This document shows, one piece after another, positions 53,064 to 62,833 of a stretch of 64,000 bases of DNA (positions are counted from its first letter, which is position 1; each line of letters starts with the position of its first letter). Under the pieces are notes generated by a model, which did no database searches, was not told the DNA's origin, and worked only from the letters and a program-made list of their open reading frames with translations. This DNA is from CAG-177 sp003514385 (lineage in GTDB: Bacteria > Bacillota > Clostridia > Oscillospirales > Acutalibacteraceae). Both the position numbers and the translations under genes were made by a program. Location of the stretch: NCBI GenBank assembly GCA_051920445.1, contig JBPPLN010000002.1:248001-312000 (forward strand), given 5' to 3'.

Positions 53064-54091
53064 AAAAGCTTATGAACTCGCTCTATATTCTGACCCCCGA
53101 CGCCTATCTGACGCTCGACGGAGAAAATGTTGTTGTCAAAAAGGACGGCACGGAGATGGGCAGATTCCCTCTGCACAGTCTCGAACAGATAGTAACATTT
53201 TCATACATGGGCGCAAGCCCGGCTCTCATGGGCAAATGTGCCGAGCAAAACAAGTCGCTGTCGTTCTTCTCTCAAAGTGGGCGGTTTCTTGCGCGAGTCG
53301 ACGGCGGAGTGCAGGGCAATGTGCTGCTGCGCAGGCAGCAATACCGCATCGCCGACAGTCCGAGTGAAAGCTTGCAAACAGCCAAAAATTTCATCACTGC
53401 AAAGATATTCAACTCCCGCTGGGTATTGGAGCGCTCATTGCGCGACCACCCGATGAGCATTGATGCAGGGAAAGTAAAAGACGCATCAGAAAAGCTGAAA
53501 GAATCCGTATACACGGCTCGCAGCTGCACTGACGCTGGGTCGCTCCGCGGCATTGAGGGCGAGGCGGCAAGCACATACTTTTCGGTATTTGACGAGCTGA
53601 TACTCAACCCCGACCCGTGTTTCATTTTCGAGACGCGCAACCGCCGTCCGCCGCTCGACTGCGTGAACGCGCTGCTCTCATTCGCCTACAGTCTGCTTGC
53701 GAACGACTGCGCGAACGCACTCGAAAGCGTAGGGCTTGACCCATATGTCGGCATGATGCACACTGACCGTTCGGGCAGGAAATCGCTCGCACTCGACCTT
53801 ATGGAAGAGCTGCGTCCGTCGTTCGCCGACAGATTCGTGCTCAGCGGAATAAACAACCGCTCATTTCAGAGCAATATGTTTGCGAAGACAGACAGCGGTG
53901 CCGTACTCCTCACCGACGACGGTCGGCGATCGTTCTTCAAGCTTTGGAAGTCGAGGCGGGACGAAAATCTGACTCACCCATTCCTGAAAGAAAAGATACA
54001 ATGGGGACTCGTGCCGTATGTTCAAGCGCTTCTGTTAGCGCGCTACATCCGCGGCGACATTGACGAATATCCCCCGTTTCTTTGGAAGTAG
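53060..54091 (+). CDS. cas1: Cas1 integrase, subtype I-C
   Basis: Catalyses spacer insertion at the leader-repeat junction with Cas2. 343 residues. MKKLMNSLYILTPDAYLTLD is the usual I-C opening, which argues for the TTG start at 53060 and not the ATG at 53072. Metal ligands: E166 (RGIEGEAA), H234 (GMMHTDRSGR) and the acidic residues of DLMEE (246-250). Overlaps the cas4 stop by four bases and lies 7 bases before cas2. Confidence 0.96.
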   Translation: MKKLMNSLYILTPDAYLTLDGENVVVKKDGTEMGRFPLHSLEQIVTFSYMGASPALMGKCAEQNKSLSFFSQSGRFLARVDGGVQGNVLLRRQQYRIADSPSESLQTAKNFITAKIFNSRWVLERSLRDHPMSIDAGKVKDASEKLKESVYTARSCTDAGSLRGIEGEAASTYFSVFDELILNPDPCFIFETRNRRPPLDCVNALLSFAYSLLANDCANALESVGLDPYVGMMHTDRSGRKSLALDLMEELRPSFADRFVLSGINNRSFQSNMFAKTDSGAVLLTDDGRRSFFKLWKSRRDENLTHPFLKEKIQWGLVPYVQALLLARYIRGDIDEYPPFLWK

Positions 54092-54098
54092 GTGCGTT

Positions 54099-54389
54099 AT
54101 GCTCGTATTGATAACCTATGATGTCAACACCGAAGACGCCGGCGGCAGAAAGCGGCTTCGGAAAGTTGCGAAAGAATGTGTGAATTACGGTCAGCGAGTT
54201 CAAAACAGCGTATTTGAATGTGTATTGGACGCCGCACAATACAGATTAGTAAAACACAAGCTCGAACAGCTCATCGACACTGAAAAAGACAGTCTGAGAT
54301 TTTATAATCTCGGGAACAACTATCAGACAAAAATAGAGCATATCGGAGCCAAGGCCGGATATCAGCCGGAAGGACTCCTTATGCTTTAG
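54099..54389 (+). CDS. cas2: Cas2 integration-complex subunit
   Basis: 96 residues, ferredoxin-like fold. MLVLITYDVNTEDAGGRKRL contains the conserved aspartate (D8), and QRVQNSVFECVLD is the second family block. Dimer bridges two Cas1 dimers. The frame is open 13 codons further upstream inside cas1; ATG 54099 has AGTAGGTG ahead of it and matches the family start. Last cas gene; the leader starts right after its stop. Confidence 0.96.
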   Translation: MLVLITYDVNTEDAGGRKRLRKVAKECVNYGQRVQNSVFECVLDAAQYRLVKHKLEQLIDTEKDSLRFYNLGNNYQTKIEHIGAKAGYQPEGLLML

Positions 54390-54550
54390 TGCGAAGCGGC
54401 ATCGATCATAAAAAGTGTCGTATGTTCGCACCGAAAAAGCCGTGTTTTTACAACTGTTTAAGTCAAGTAAAAAGCACAGCTGTCGCAAAAATATATAATT
54501 TTATATGCACTATGTACAAACACAATGTTGTATATTTGTATGTTTTTGCT
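54390..54550 (+). promoter_or_regulatory. CRISPR leader
   Basis: 161 mostly AT-rich bases between the cas2 stop and the first repeat, with A/T tracts (AAAAATATATAATTTTATAT near 54489) and an imperfect inverted pair ACAAA...TTTGT close to the array. Expected to hold the pre-crRNA promoter and the IHF-independent Cas1-Cas2 docking site. Its place at the conserved-repeat end confirms new spacers enter here. Confidence 0.8.
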
Positions 54551-57357
54551 GTCGCCCTCCCCACGGAGGGCGTGGATTGAAATGCTCTTATAGCCGAAGA
54601 GTATCTTAAGCTCGGTTGTCGCCCTCCCCACGGAGGGCGTGGATTGAAATATTTTTGCGCTTTTTCTTATTGGTACTATAATTGTCGCCCTCCCCACGGA
54701 GGGCGTGGATTGAAATCAGTGGAAGACGCCGTAGCCGCCGCCGTAGATAAGTCGCCCTCCCCACGGAGGGCGTGGATTGAAATTCTTGGAAGCTCTTACA
54801 AGTGCTTGGACGGCTCTATCGTCGCCCTCCCCACGGAGGGCGTGGATTGAAATTCTTGGAAGCTCTTACAAGTGCTTGGACGGCTCTAGTCGCCCTCCCC
54901 ACGGAGGGCGTGGATTGAAATGTTCTGCTGGTTACTCTTCCTATCGGCTTCGCCGTCGCCCTCCCCACGGAGGGCGTGGATTGAAATATTGTCTATATTA
55001 TACACTGTTTTTTGTGTTCTGGTCGCCCTCCCCACGGAGGGCGTGGATTGAAATCTTAATAATCAGATTTACGGTATTCCGATTATTGGTCGCCCTCCCC
55101 ACGGAGGGCGTGGATTGAAATATCCATATCAATTAGAATTAACGATTTTACTGTGTCGCCCTCCCCACGGAGGGCGTGGATTGAAATCTTTTTCTGCTTT
55201 TTGCCCTCTTGTCAGCCCGCGGTCGCCCTCCCCACGGAGGGCGTGGATTGAAATATTGGAATCTGATATACACCTTTATAGGGATACTGTCGCCCTCCCC
55301 ACGGAGGGCGTGGATTGAAATGTTTGCCCCGTCAGCCACGCAACTAGTGCGTAAGGTCGCCCTCCCCACGGAGGGCGTGGATTGAAATATCAAGTGAATT
55401 GCGATAAATCCGCCCTTTGTGGTCGCCCTCCCCACGGAGGGCGTGGATTGAAATCTCCTTTATCTCTATTATACGCATATCGGGAAAAAGTCGCCCTCCC
55501 CACGGAGGGCGTGGATTGAAATTTTTTACAGTCAGTTTGGAACGGCTTACGAAGAAGTCGCCCTCCCCACGGAGGGCGTGGATTGAAATGCTATGATATG
55601 GATGACTTTTACGACTACGAGATGGTCGCCCTCCCCACGGAGGGCGTGGATTGAAATATAATAAAAAGCGGAGCGACTGTTGCCGCCCCGCTGTGGTCGC
55701 CCTCCCCACGGAGGGCGTGGATTGAAATGTTAGAGAGAAAATGCTCAAAGAAGAAAACCCAAAAGTCGCCCTCCCCACGGAGGGCGTGGATTGAAATGTA
55801 GAGCGTCGCTCTCAGCGGTTTGTCGTCTGCTAGTCGCCCTCCCCACGGAGGGCGTGGATTGAAATAAGGCACATCTCGAAGATGCGGGATTTGACCTCGT
55901 CGCCCTCCCCACGGAGGGCGTGGATTGAAATAACTCGCGGCGCAGTATCATGTCAATCTGACGCGTCGCCCTCCCCACGGAGGGCGTGGATTGAAATCGT
56001 TAAGTCGCTGACTACCACGCAAGGCACTTCTTCGTCGCCCTCCCCACGGAGGGCGTGGATTGAAATGTTTGATGTCATCGACACCGCTTTTTATGTATCC
56101 CGTCGCCCTCCCCACGGAGGGCGTGGATTGAAATGTCTCTCGGGACGCCTTTAAGAGCATGGTTTAAAGTCGCCCTCCCCACGGAGGGCGTGGATTGAAA
56201 TAGTACAGATATCAACGTTGCACCCCCGCAGGGCGCGGGTCGCCCTCCCCACGGAGGGCGTGGATTGAAATTCCAAACAGCAAAAGCCCTTGACCCCTGC
56301 CGCGCATTGTCGCCCTCCCCACGGAGGGCGTGGATTGAAATATTTACTCTGCCTCCTCAAAATATATTCCGACAAGGTCGCCCTCCCCACGGAGGGCGTG
56401 GATTGAAATGTTGCCGCTGAATAGTAGCCCGTATTCGTTGCCGTCGCCCTCCCCACGGAGGGCGTGGATTGAAATACTGATTGACGCGAACACGGTTAAA
56501 TATTTAGCAGTCGCCCTCCCCACGGAGGGCGTGGATTGAAATATTAGAGAGAAAATGCTCGAAGAAGAAAACCCAAAGTCGCCCTCCCCACGGAGGGCGT
56601 GGATTGAAATAAATGTTGAGCTTCAGCTCTGCGGGAGCTATGACGTCGCCCTCCCCACGGAGGGCGTGGATTGAAATTGCCAATATAGCTCTCGGTGACA
56701 TGCTCGAGCTTGTCGCCCTCCCCACGGAGGGCGTGGATTGAAATAGCTCATCGTCCTCCGGCAGCTCCTCGGCGGTCGGAGTCGCCCTCCCCACGGAGGG
56801 CGTGGATTGAAATCCGGACTCCGCCGTTTGTCTGTATTTTGCCGACGGTCGCCCTCCCCACGGAGGGCGTGGATTGAAATGACGGCGGTCAAGCGTCGGT
56901 ATAACGACAAGACATAGTCGCCCTCCCCACGGAGGGCGTGGATTGAAATGCTTAAGCGTGCAAAAGATAAGATATTTGATATTGTCGCCCTCCCCACGGA
57001 GGGCGTGGATTGAAATATCGGCGGCGCGCCTAACATTGAGGTCCAGTGCATGTCGCCCTCCCCACGGAGGGCGTGGATTGAAATGCCGTTGAGTGTGAGT
57101 GAACCCTACCAGGGGTGTGGTCGCCCTCCCCACGGAGGGCGTGGATTGAAATGGCACATCAACCGCGAACGCTTCTGCGGCGATGCCTGTCGCCCTCCCC
57201 ACGGAGGGAGTGGATTGAAATGCAAGTTTAAATTTGTCCCGTGCGATGACGCACAGGTCGCCCTCCCCACGGAGGGCGTGGGTTGAAATTTTTTCCATAC
57301 TCCTGATATGTATAACCGATATGAGTCGCCCTCCACACGGAAGGCTCAGTCTGAAAC
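54551..57357 (+). CRISPR. Subtype I-C CRISPR array, 42 repeats / 41 spacers
   Basis: Repeat is 33 bases, starting GTCGCCCTCCCC and ending GTGGATTGAAAT, the I-C type handle. Inside it CGCCCTCC and GGAGGGCG form an 8-base-pair hairpin with a CCAC loop, the Cas5c processing site. Hand-counted repeat starts run from 54551 to 57325, spacing 66-71 bases. Spacers are 33-38 bases, mostly 33-36. Repeats 1-39 look identical. Repeat 40 (57189) and repeat 41 (57257) each have one change, and repeat 42 (57325) is strongly degenerate, marking the old, leader-distal end. Spacers 4 and 5 are almost the same, as are 18 and 30. Transcribed on the plus strand with the cas genes. Confidence 0.98.
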
Positions 57358-57510
57358 AGGAGGTTATATCAAATACATTCGCAAGCATGACAACTGTCTT
57401 TTTATTGTTTTGGAGCAGCGTTTTTTGAATATAGAAACAGCGCCTTGCAGTCAAATACAAGACGCCGCAATTATTGGATTGCAGTATAGCAAAACATCCA
57501 TGCTTTACGC
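57358..57510. other. Array-downstream region
   Basis: 153 bases after the decayed last repeat. No gene and no clear terminator seen. AT-rich. Confidence 0.4.
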
Positions 57511-57823
57511 TCAACAGTTAACGATATATATTCCCTGTCTCCGCTCTTCCATCTTTTGCGCATGATATTCTGCATATTCTCTCACGAAGCGATGTTTCAA
57601 ATCTTCCGGAGTATCAGGCATAAAAGCCCGCCATTTCGATATGGTCGGCCGCCTTTCCGTTGTCTTTAACGATATCCCATATCACCTCTTGATTCCCGCC
57701 GAGATGCCTGTGGCGGAGTATGTTCAGCTCCGAGGCTTTCGGCTTCGCCCACGAGGCGAAATACTGCGGTCTGCACGACCTCGTATAGCGCTCATAAAGA
57801 GCGTTTTTGAGTTTGTCGTCCAT
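57511..57823 (-). pseudogene. Small unknown gene, probably frameshifted
   Basis: The ATG at 57823 has AGGAG and opens a 69-codon frame (MDDKLKNALYERYTRSCRPQ...), ending at 57614. Coding character continues at once in another frame from an ATG at 57621 (MPDTPEDLKHRFVREYAEYH...) to 57511. The change happens at a run of four T (minus strand, 57622-57625). Removing one T would join both parts into one protein of roughly 100 residues. It is charged and helical, with no family recognised. Alternatives: two overlapping small genes, a sequencing error or programmed slippage. Confidence 0.5.
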
Positions 57824-57848
57824 TTTCTTCTCCTGTTTGAGCGTATTA

Positions 57849-60167
57849 TCAGACCGCCGCCTCTGCGCTTTCGTGCTGCGCGATGCGCTCCTTTGCCCCG
57901 TCATAGAGGGCAAATATATCTTCGCATCGGCTGTAATTCTCGCTCTGCGCTATCGTTCTCACTGCGTCGAGATACGGCTTTGCGGCTCTGTAATAGAGCG
58001 AGTTTTCGTCGGTCGCTTTCTTTATCTCAAGCTGAACGCGCTGTTTTTCGGCGCGCACCTGCCGAAGCTCTGCTTTGAGCTCTGCAATAGATGCTTTATC
58101 TTTTGACTCTTTGGCGAGCTTCATGCTGTCCGTGACGCGCTTCATATTGACTTCCGCCTCGTCCTCACGCTTGAAGAGCCCCGCGAAAACAGAGCTGTCA
58201 AACGGTTCGATGCCGTTGGGATAATATTTCGCGGCGGTCTTGCGCGCTGTTTTGATATCGCCGACAAGTCTGAGCATATCTTTTCTGCGCTCTTTTTGCT
58301 GCGCGGTCGCCTTGGGCATACACTTGACATCGCTCTTTTTGAGTTCTATTGCGGACATGAAGTCGCTGAGCCCCGCCGCGCTTATCTTCTTCGCAATCTC
58401 AAGATCCTCCATGCCCTCCGGTGTGTTAAATCGGTCGAGCTCCGCGAGGACAAAACGGGATATCTCTATCTTCTCGTTTTCCTGAGCTTTAAGATTATAC
58501 TCTTTCTTAGCCGCCTTTAAAAGTGCCTTGTCACCGGACTTTTTCGCCTGCTTTATTCCGTCCTTTGAGAGAACGTTCATTTCACGTCCGGAATATTCTT
58601 TGGCTTCTTTTATAATATCGACCGCCTCGACAAGCGCATCGTCTGCGAGGACATTGTTTCCGTAGTCCTCGAAAAGCGCTCTAATTTTTAGCACCTTGAC
58701 TATCGCCTTCTGCTTGACCTCGGTGAAATCATAGAAAAAGAGCGGAATGACATTGAGCACCGCACCGACAATGGACGCGATAACGAGAACGCTGCTTATG
58801 CGAACAAAATAGTCATGGTTATAGAGAACGTCATAGACATTCGAGCCGTCGTAGCCGAGCGACAGGGCGACACTGCGATTGAGTCCCGCGCCCTCGTATA
58901 TTGCCGGAAGAACGGAGCCTGTGGCGAGCGTTATGACACTGCCTATAAGCCCGACCGCGGCGAACATTCCGTCTATTCGCTCGCCCGTTTTATACTGCTG
59001 ATAGTCTCTTATATCCGCCTGGATGCTCGGGTTGAGAAGATGACCAAGCGAAGTTATGAACTGGTTGACGAAGATGCATATGAGCAGCATCCATATTATT
59101 CCCGGGTCGCCCGTTCGGCGAACCATCGGGAGCATCAGCGCAATAAAGCCGATATTGAAAAGATTCGTTACAACGAGTATCTTCTTTTTGCCGTATTTTC
59201 TGATAAGGAACGGCGCGACGAGATTCGGCCAGAACGAGGCGTTGCCGGATATCGCGATTATCAGCGAATACTGGCCCGGTGAGCACGCGCCCTGATAGTT
59301 ATACATCCATCCGAGAATACTGTTGAACGAGCTTTCAAGGAAGCCTATCCAACCGGCGAGCGAGATTATCCAGAAATATTTATTCTGCGCTATCGCCTTG
59401 AGCGCGTCGATAAATTTTATACGGATAACATGGGTCTTTGCCTGGACTATCTTCTCCTCGACATTGACATAGACGAGCAGGGATATCAAGAATCCGACGA
59501 GCAGCATCGGCGGATAGAGAACCCTATATATTCGCATATCGTAGAGGGTGTTGTCGTTTGTTATAAGCCGCGCCGCTATCGGCAGGAATATGCCCGCTAT
59601 CGACGGCGAAAGATTCTCGACAACGCATCTTATCGAGAGGACATCCGAGCGCTCTATCGTGTTGGGCGAAAGGACATTTATAAGGCTCTCGTAGGCATCG
59701 ACCATGAAATTATAGAAGAACTGGAAGCCGACATTGAACAGCAAGACGACTATGCACTTCATCGTCAGCGACATATGCTCATACGGCATCCACACGAAGC
59801 CGATGCCGAGAATTACCGTCGGGATACCCATGGTCAGGATATACGGGCGGTACTTACCTTTCATGCTGCGCGTATTGTCAATCATCTTCGCGCGCAGTGC
59901 AGTCAGCGGGAAGCCCGAGAGAATGCTGAGTATATATATTACATAGAGCGCGCCGGGGTCGATACCGATAGTGTTGCCTATTAGCGTATTGCCGACGGCG
60001 ATTATCATATTCGACACGCAGTAGACTATAAATCTGACGCCTATGCCGCCAACAGAGAGCGAGGCTATCTCCTTATAGCTCATATACCGCTCTTTCGGCG
60101 GCTTGTTCCAGTGCGTTTTGACCGAAGAAACAACGGATTTGATTTTTCCGGCGATTTTCACAGTCAT
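57849..60167 (-). CDS. GPH-type (MelB-like) sugar symporter with long C-terminal helical tail
   Basis: 772 residues. The first ~480 form a twelve-helix transporter of the glycoside-pentoside-hexuronide:cation family: YKEIASLSVGGIGVRFIVYC, RAKMIDNTRSMKGKYRPYIL with the cytoplasmic basic loop, and DIRDYQQYKTGERIDGMFAA before helix 11. The last ~293 residues are hydrophilic, lysine/glutamate-rich and predicted helical (ASIAELKAELRQVRAEKQRV has coiled-coil spacing), much longer than normal family tails. Strong AAGGGGG before ATG. Divergent from the AraC regulator and near GH30, so probably imports an oligosaccharide or glycoside. Confidence 0.88.
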   Translation of the reverse strand: MTVKIAGKIKSVVSSVKTHWNKPPKERYMSYKEIASLSVGGIGVRFIVYCVSNMIIAVGNTLIGNTIGIDPGALYVIYILSILSGFPLTALRAKMIDNTRSMKGKYRPYILTMGIPTVILGIGFVWMPYEHMSLTMKCIVVLLFNVGFQFFYNFMVDAYESLINVLSPNTIERSDVLSIRCVVENLSPSIAGIFLPIAARLITNDNTLYDMRIYRVLYPPMLLVGFLISLLVYVNVEEKIVQAKTHVIRIKFIDALKAIAQNKYFWIISLAGWIGFLESSFNSILGWMYNYQGACSPGQYSLIIAISGNASFWPNLVAPFLIRKYGKKKILVVTNLFNIGFIALMLPMVRRTGDPGIIWMLLICIFVNQFITSLGHLLNPSIQADIRDYQQYKTGERIDGMFAAVGLIGSVITLATGSVLPAIYEGAGLNRSVALSLGYDGSNVYDVLYNHDYFVRISSVLVIASIVGAVLNVIPLFFYDFTEVKQKAIVKVLKIRALFEDYGNNVLADDALVEAVDIIKEAKEYSGREMNVLSKDGIKQAKKSGDKALLKAAKKEYNLKAQENEKIEISRFVLAELDRFNTPEGMEDLEIAKKISAAGLSDFMSAIELKKSDVKCMPKATAQQKERRKDMLRLVGDIKTARKTAAKYYPNGIEPFDSSVFAGLFKREDEAEVNMKRVTDSMKLAKESKDKASIAELKAELRQVRAEKQRVQLEIKKATDENSLYYRAAKPYLDAVRTIAQSENYSRCEDIFALYDGAKERIAQHESAEAAV

Positions 60168-60248
60168 ATTCCCCCTTGTTAAGATGAGTTCAATGTGTTA
60201 GTATAAAAGAGTAAAATATCAAATGCTATGAGTAAAAAAGGTGATGCT

Positions 60249-61109
60249 ATGCCGATATTCAACGAAGAGATGTACTTATATGACAAGAATCAGAACAGCG
60301 ATCTTTTTCATCTTCATTCTTTCGGCAGACTCTTTCCCGACGCCGACTACATAATTTCATTAAAAAATAACTCGAATACAATAATTGAATGCGTGACCGA
60401 CGGGGTCGGATATATCGAGCACAACGGGACGGTCACTACAGTTGAAAAAGGCGACTGCTATATAATAAAGAAAGGCAGCGGCTACTCCTACTACTCCGAC
60501 GACAAAAAGCCCTATTCAAAAGTCTGGGTAACGGTATACGGGAGTCTTATAGATAGATGGCTCGATTTTTACAATATAGATCAGCAGGTGTATATAAAGC
60601 ACCTTGACATCACGTCATATTACAGCCAGATAAAGCAGACCGCACTCGGCAGGGATATGCTCGACAACGACAAGAAGCTGATGCTCCTCGTCCACGGAAT
60701 TATATTTGAAATGGCGATGGCTACCCCCGCGAACAGCCGGAGCCGTGAGGACGCGCCGTATATCAAGACCGCCGACAATGTTGTTCTCGACATAAAGAAA
60801 TATATCGAGAAGCAATGCAACGAGCGACTGACGAACAAAGACCTGTCGCTGAAATTCGGCATCTCACAGAACACGATGAACGACCTGTTCATCAGAAAAT
60901 ACGGCATATCGACATCGCAGTATCACATGCAGTGTAAGCTCTCTTCCGCCGAATATTTTCTCAAAAGTACCGATTTGACGATAGACGCGATAAGCGGGCT
61001 TATCGGCTTTTGCGACCGCAGCCATTTCAGAAGGGCGTTTATGAAGGCATACGGCATGTCGCCGAATCAATACAGAAAGAAGCTCAAATCCGACCTCAGC
61101 GCAGAATAA
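60249..61109 (+). CDS. AraC-family transcriptional regulator
   Basis: About 286 residues. N-terminal cupin-like sensor domain (LHSFGRLFPDADYIISLKNN; VEKGDCYIIKKGSGYSYYSD), then two helix-turn-helix motifs: NKDLSLKFGISQNTMNDLFI and IDAISGLIGFCDRSHFRRAF, ending YGMSPNQYRKKL. ATG 60249 is preferred because AAGGTG lies in front. The arrangement with the divergent transporter and the convergent GH30 gene suggests local sugar-responsive control. Its last 14 bases overlap the GH30 3' end. Confidence 0.9.
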   Translation: MPIFNEEMYLYDKNQNSDLFHLHSFGRLFPDADYIISLKNNSNTIIECVTDGVGYIEHNGTVTTVEKGDCYIIKKGSGYSYYSDDKKPYSKVWVTVYGSLIDRWLDFYNIDQQVYIKHLDITSYYSQIKQTALGRDMLDNDKKLMLLVHGIIFEMAMATPANSRSREDAPYIKTADNVVLDIKKYIEKQCNERLTNKDLSLKFGISQNTMNDLFIRKYGISTSQYHMQCKLSSAEYFLKSTDLTIDAISGLIGFCDRSHFRRAFMKAYGMSPNQYRKKLKSDLSAE

Positions 61110-62502
61110 TTGTTGTCACCGATCTCGGCGTGATTTTTATATGCCCGGGGTCGGCGATGTCATATTCGCGAAGATCGTTGTTATCGTCCGTGACCGCTGA
61201 TTTTACGGCTGAGTACTGCTCCGGCAGGCTCAGCTCTTTTTCTTTTTCGGTACTGTTTATCACTATAACCGCACAGCCGCCGTCATATTTGAACGCGAGC
61301 AGACGCAGCTCGGGATCATCGCAGGCGGCATCAACGCGAACGGAACCTGCGGGAACATATTTCGAGAAGTTACCCGTAACATAGTAGCGTTTGGTCATCT
61401 CAAAAGTTTTATCGTCAAGATTTATGTATATCAGCCCGTCGCAATAGTTGACCTCGGACACAGCTATCCAATGCTGCCACGAGATAACATTGAGCACGGA
61501 CAGATCTTCATACATAACATTCGCCGTGACGAGTGCCGAGTCCATGCCCTTGTCGCGTCCGCCCTGCATATGAGTCCATTCGCTCATATTGACAGGGACA
61601 TCCGGATAGTTTTTGCTCATCCACTTCGCGAACCGTTTAAGGAAGCTCATGCGGTTGTTAAAAAACGGGATTGGCATATGCAGGCAATAGGAATGGATAT
61701 CGAGAGCGCCGAGGCGAGTGCGGACGAGCGGATCGCCCAAAACAGCGCGCGAATAGCTCTTGTTGAACCAGCGGATATCTCCGTTTTCGCAGCCGGAGAG
61801 CCGGACGCCATCGAGAGCTTTCCTGCTGTCAAGCTCTTTGACGAACGCGCGGAGCACCTTGCGGCAGCTCGAGGGTCTGTAGTGGCAGCCCTCCTGCCCG
61901 CCGTTCCAGACCCAGAACGGCTCATTGACGGGCGAGATATATTTTACGGGTATGCCCTCGCCGATAAAATGCTCGGCAACGTCGGCGCAATATTTGGCAA
62001 ACGCGGGATAGTTCTTCTTTTTTATATTCTCTCTGAATATCTGATGCTTGTCGAGATGCGTCTTGTGGTTATTCGTCAGGCGTTCTATCGGAGAATTGAC
62101 GAAGGAAATAACCTCGTTCGCACCGTCGCTGACGGCACGGCGCATCATATAGACCGCCGCAGCATCGCGCGACCAGTCGTATTCGCCGGGAGCAGTCTCA
62201 AAGCACTCGGTCGCCCGCGCGGGTTCGCTGAAAGTACCGCGTCCGCTGTGCTTCGACCCGCCGCCGATATTGTAGCGGTAGATGCCAAGACCGATGCCCT
62301 CGGTCTTGCTGAAAAGCAGCTCACTGATTCTGTCTCTGACCGGTTTGCCGCTTATCGGATCCTCATGAGTCCAGTTTCCGACTATCTGCGCCCACCATGC
62401 GCCGCTCGCACCGAAGCCTTCTATAGTCTGATATCGCTTCTCTTCATTTATATTCAGCTTCAATTTCAATGCCCCCATGTGAAAAGTGCATATATTTTTC
62501 AT
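61096..62502 (-). CDS. GH30-family glycoside hydrolase
   Basis: About 468 residues if started at 62502. (Alpha/beta)8 barrel with YQTIEGFGASGAWWAQ at the N terminus, acid/base E194 in YISPVNEPFW and nucleophile E308 in PVNMSEWTHMQGG, and a C-terminal beta domain (FKYDGGCAVIVINSTEKE). Related to beta-1,6-glucanase/galactanase and glucosylceramidase-like members; the exact linkage is unknown. No signal peptide. The ATG at 62502 lies only a few bases from the -10 box and lacks Shine-Dalgarno, so a TTG at 62463 behind GGGGG is a realistic alternative start. Confidence 0.86.
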   Translation of the reverse strand: MKNICTFHMGALKLKLNINEEKRYQTIEGFGASGAWWAQIVGNWTHEDPISGKPVRDRISELLFSKTEGIGLGIYRYNIGGGSKHSGRGTFSEPARATECFETAPGEYDWSRDAAAVYMMRRAVSDGANEVISFVNSPIERLTNNHKTHLDKHQIFRENIKKKNYPAFAKYCADVAEHFIGEGIPVKYISPVNEPFWVWNGGQEGCHYRPSSCRKVLRAFVKELDSRKALDGVRLSGCENGDIRWFNKSYSRAVLGDPLVRTRLGALDIHSYCLHMPIPFFNNRMSFLKRFAKWMSKNYPDVPVNMSEWTHMQGGRDKGMDSALVTANVMYEDLSVLNVISWQHWIAVSEVNYCDGLIYINLDDKTFEMTKRYYVTGNFSKYVPAGSVRVDAACDDPELRLLAFKYDGGCAVIVINSTEKEKELSLPEQYSAVKSAVTDDNNDLREYDIADPGHIKITPRSVTTIILR

Positions 62503-62833
62503 CTTATTCTAAAGTATATCATAGCTTTTCACGGAGTAAAGGTATTTTTTACCGAAAAAAGAGTACTTTTTATATGTGTTTTCAAGTTGGCGACGAAAGC
62601 AACGAAAAATCAATACAGCCGAAGCGATGAAAATTATTTTATATTCAAGCTGCGTTTGACGCTATTTTTCCGAAAAATGTGTTTTTACCTGCCGTCTGTA
62701 ATTTTTTGTAAAAGTTTCATATAATTATACATATATATTTTATCTTTATGTTGAAATTGTATTGCTTTTTGGTTTTTGTTCCCGTATAATGGAGCTTGTC
62801 TGATACGACAGAATATCTGAAAGGTGCCGAATT
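62503..62833. other. 331-bp AT-rich divergent promoter region
   Basis: No gene. Minus-strand TTTACT, 16 bases, TATACT (about 62512-62540) may drive GH30. Plus-strand promoter of the hydrolase gene at 62762-62790. Between them lie long A/T tracts without a clear operator. Confidence 0.5.
62762..62790 (+). promoter_or_regulatory. Promoter of the alpha/beta hydrolase gene
   Basis: TTGCTT, 17-base spacer, TATAAT; 43 bases before the ATG at 62834. Confidence 0.7.

Noticed and set aside
54458..57514. Long open frames on both strands across the array (proteins with recurring NPRPPWGGR, SIHALRGEGD or QSTPSVGRAT units)
   Set aside because: They are translations of the CRISPR repeat read in several frames, a well-known artefact. 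No start sites, and the period equals the repeat-spacer unit.
61471..62724. 417-codon plus-strand frame opposite the GH30 gene
   Set aside because: Covers the GH30 catalytic motifs in antisense and lacks a ribosome site.
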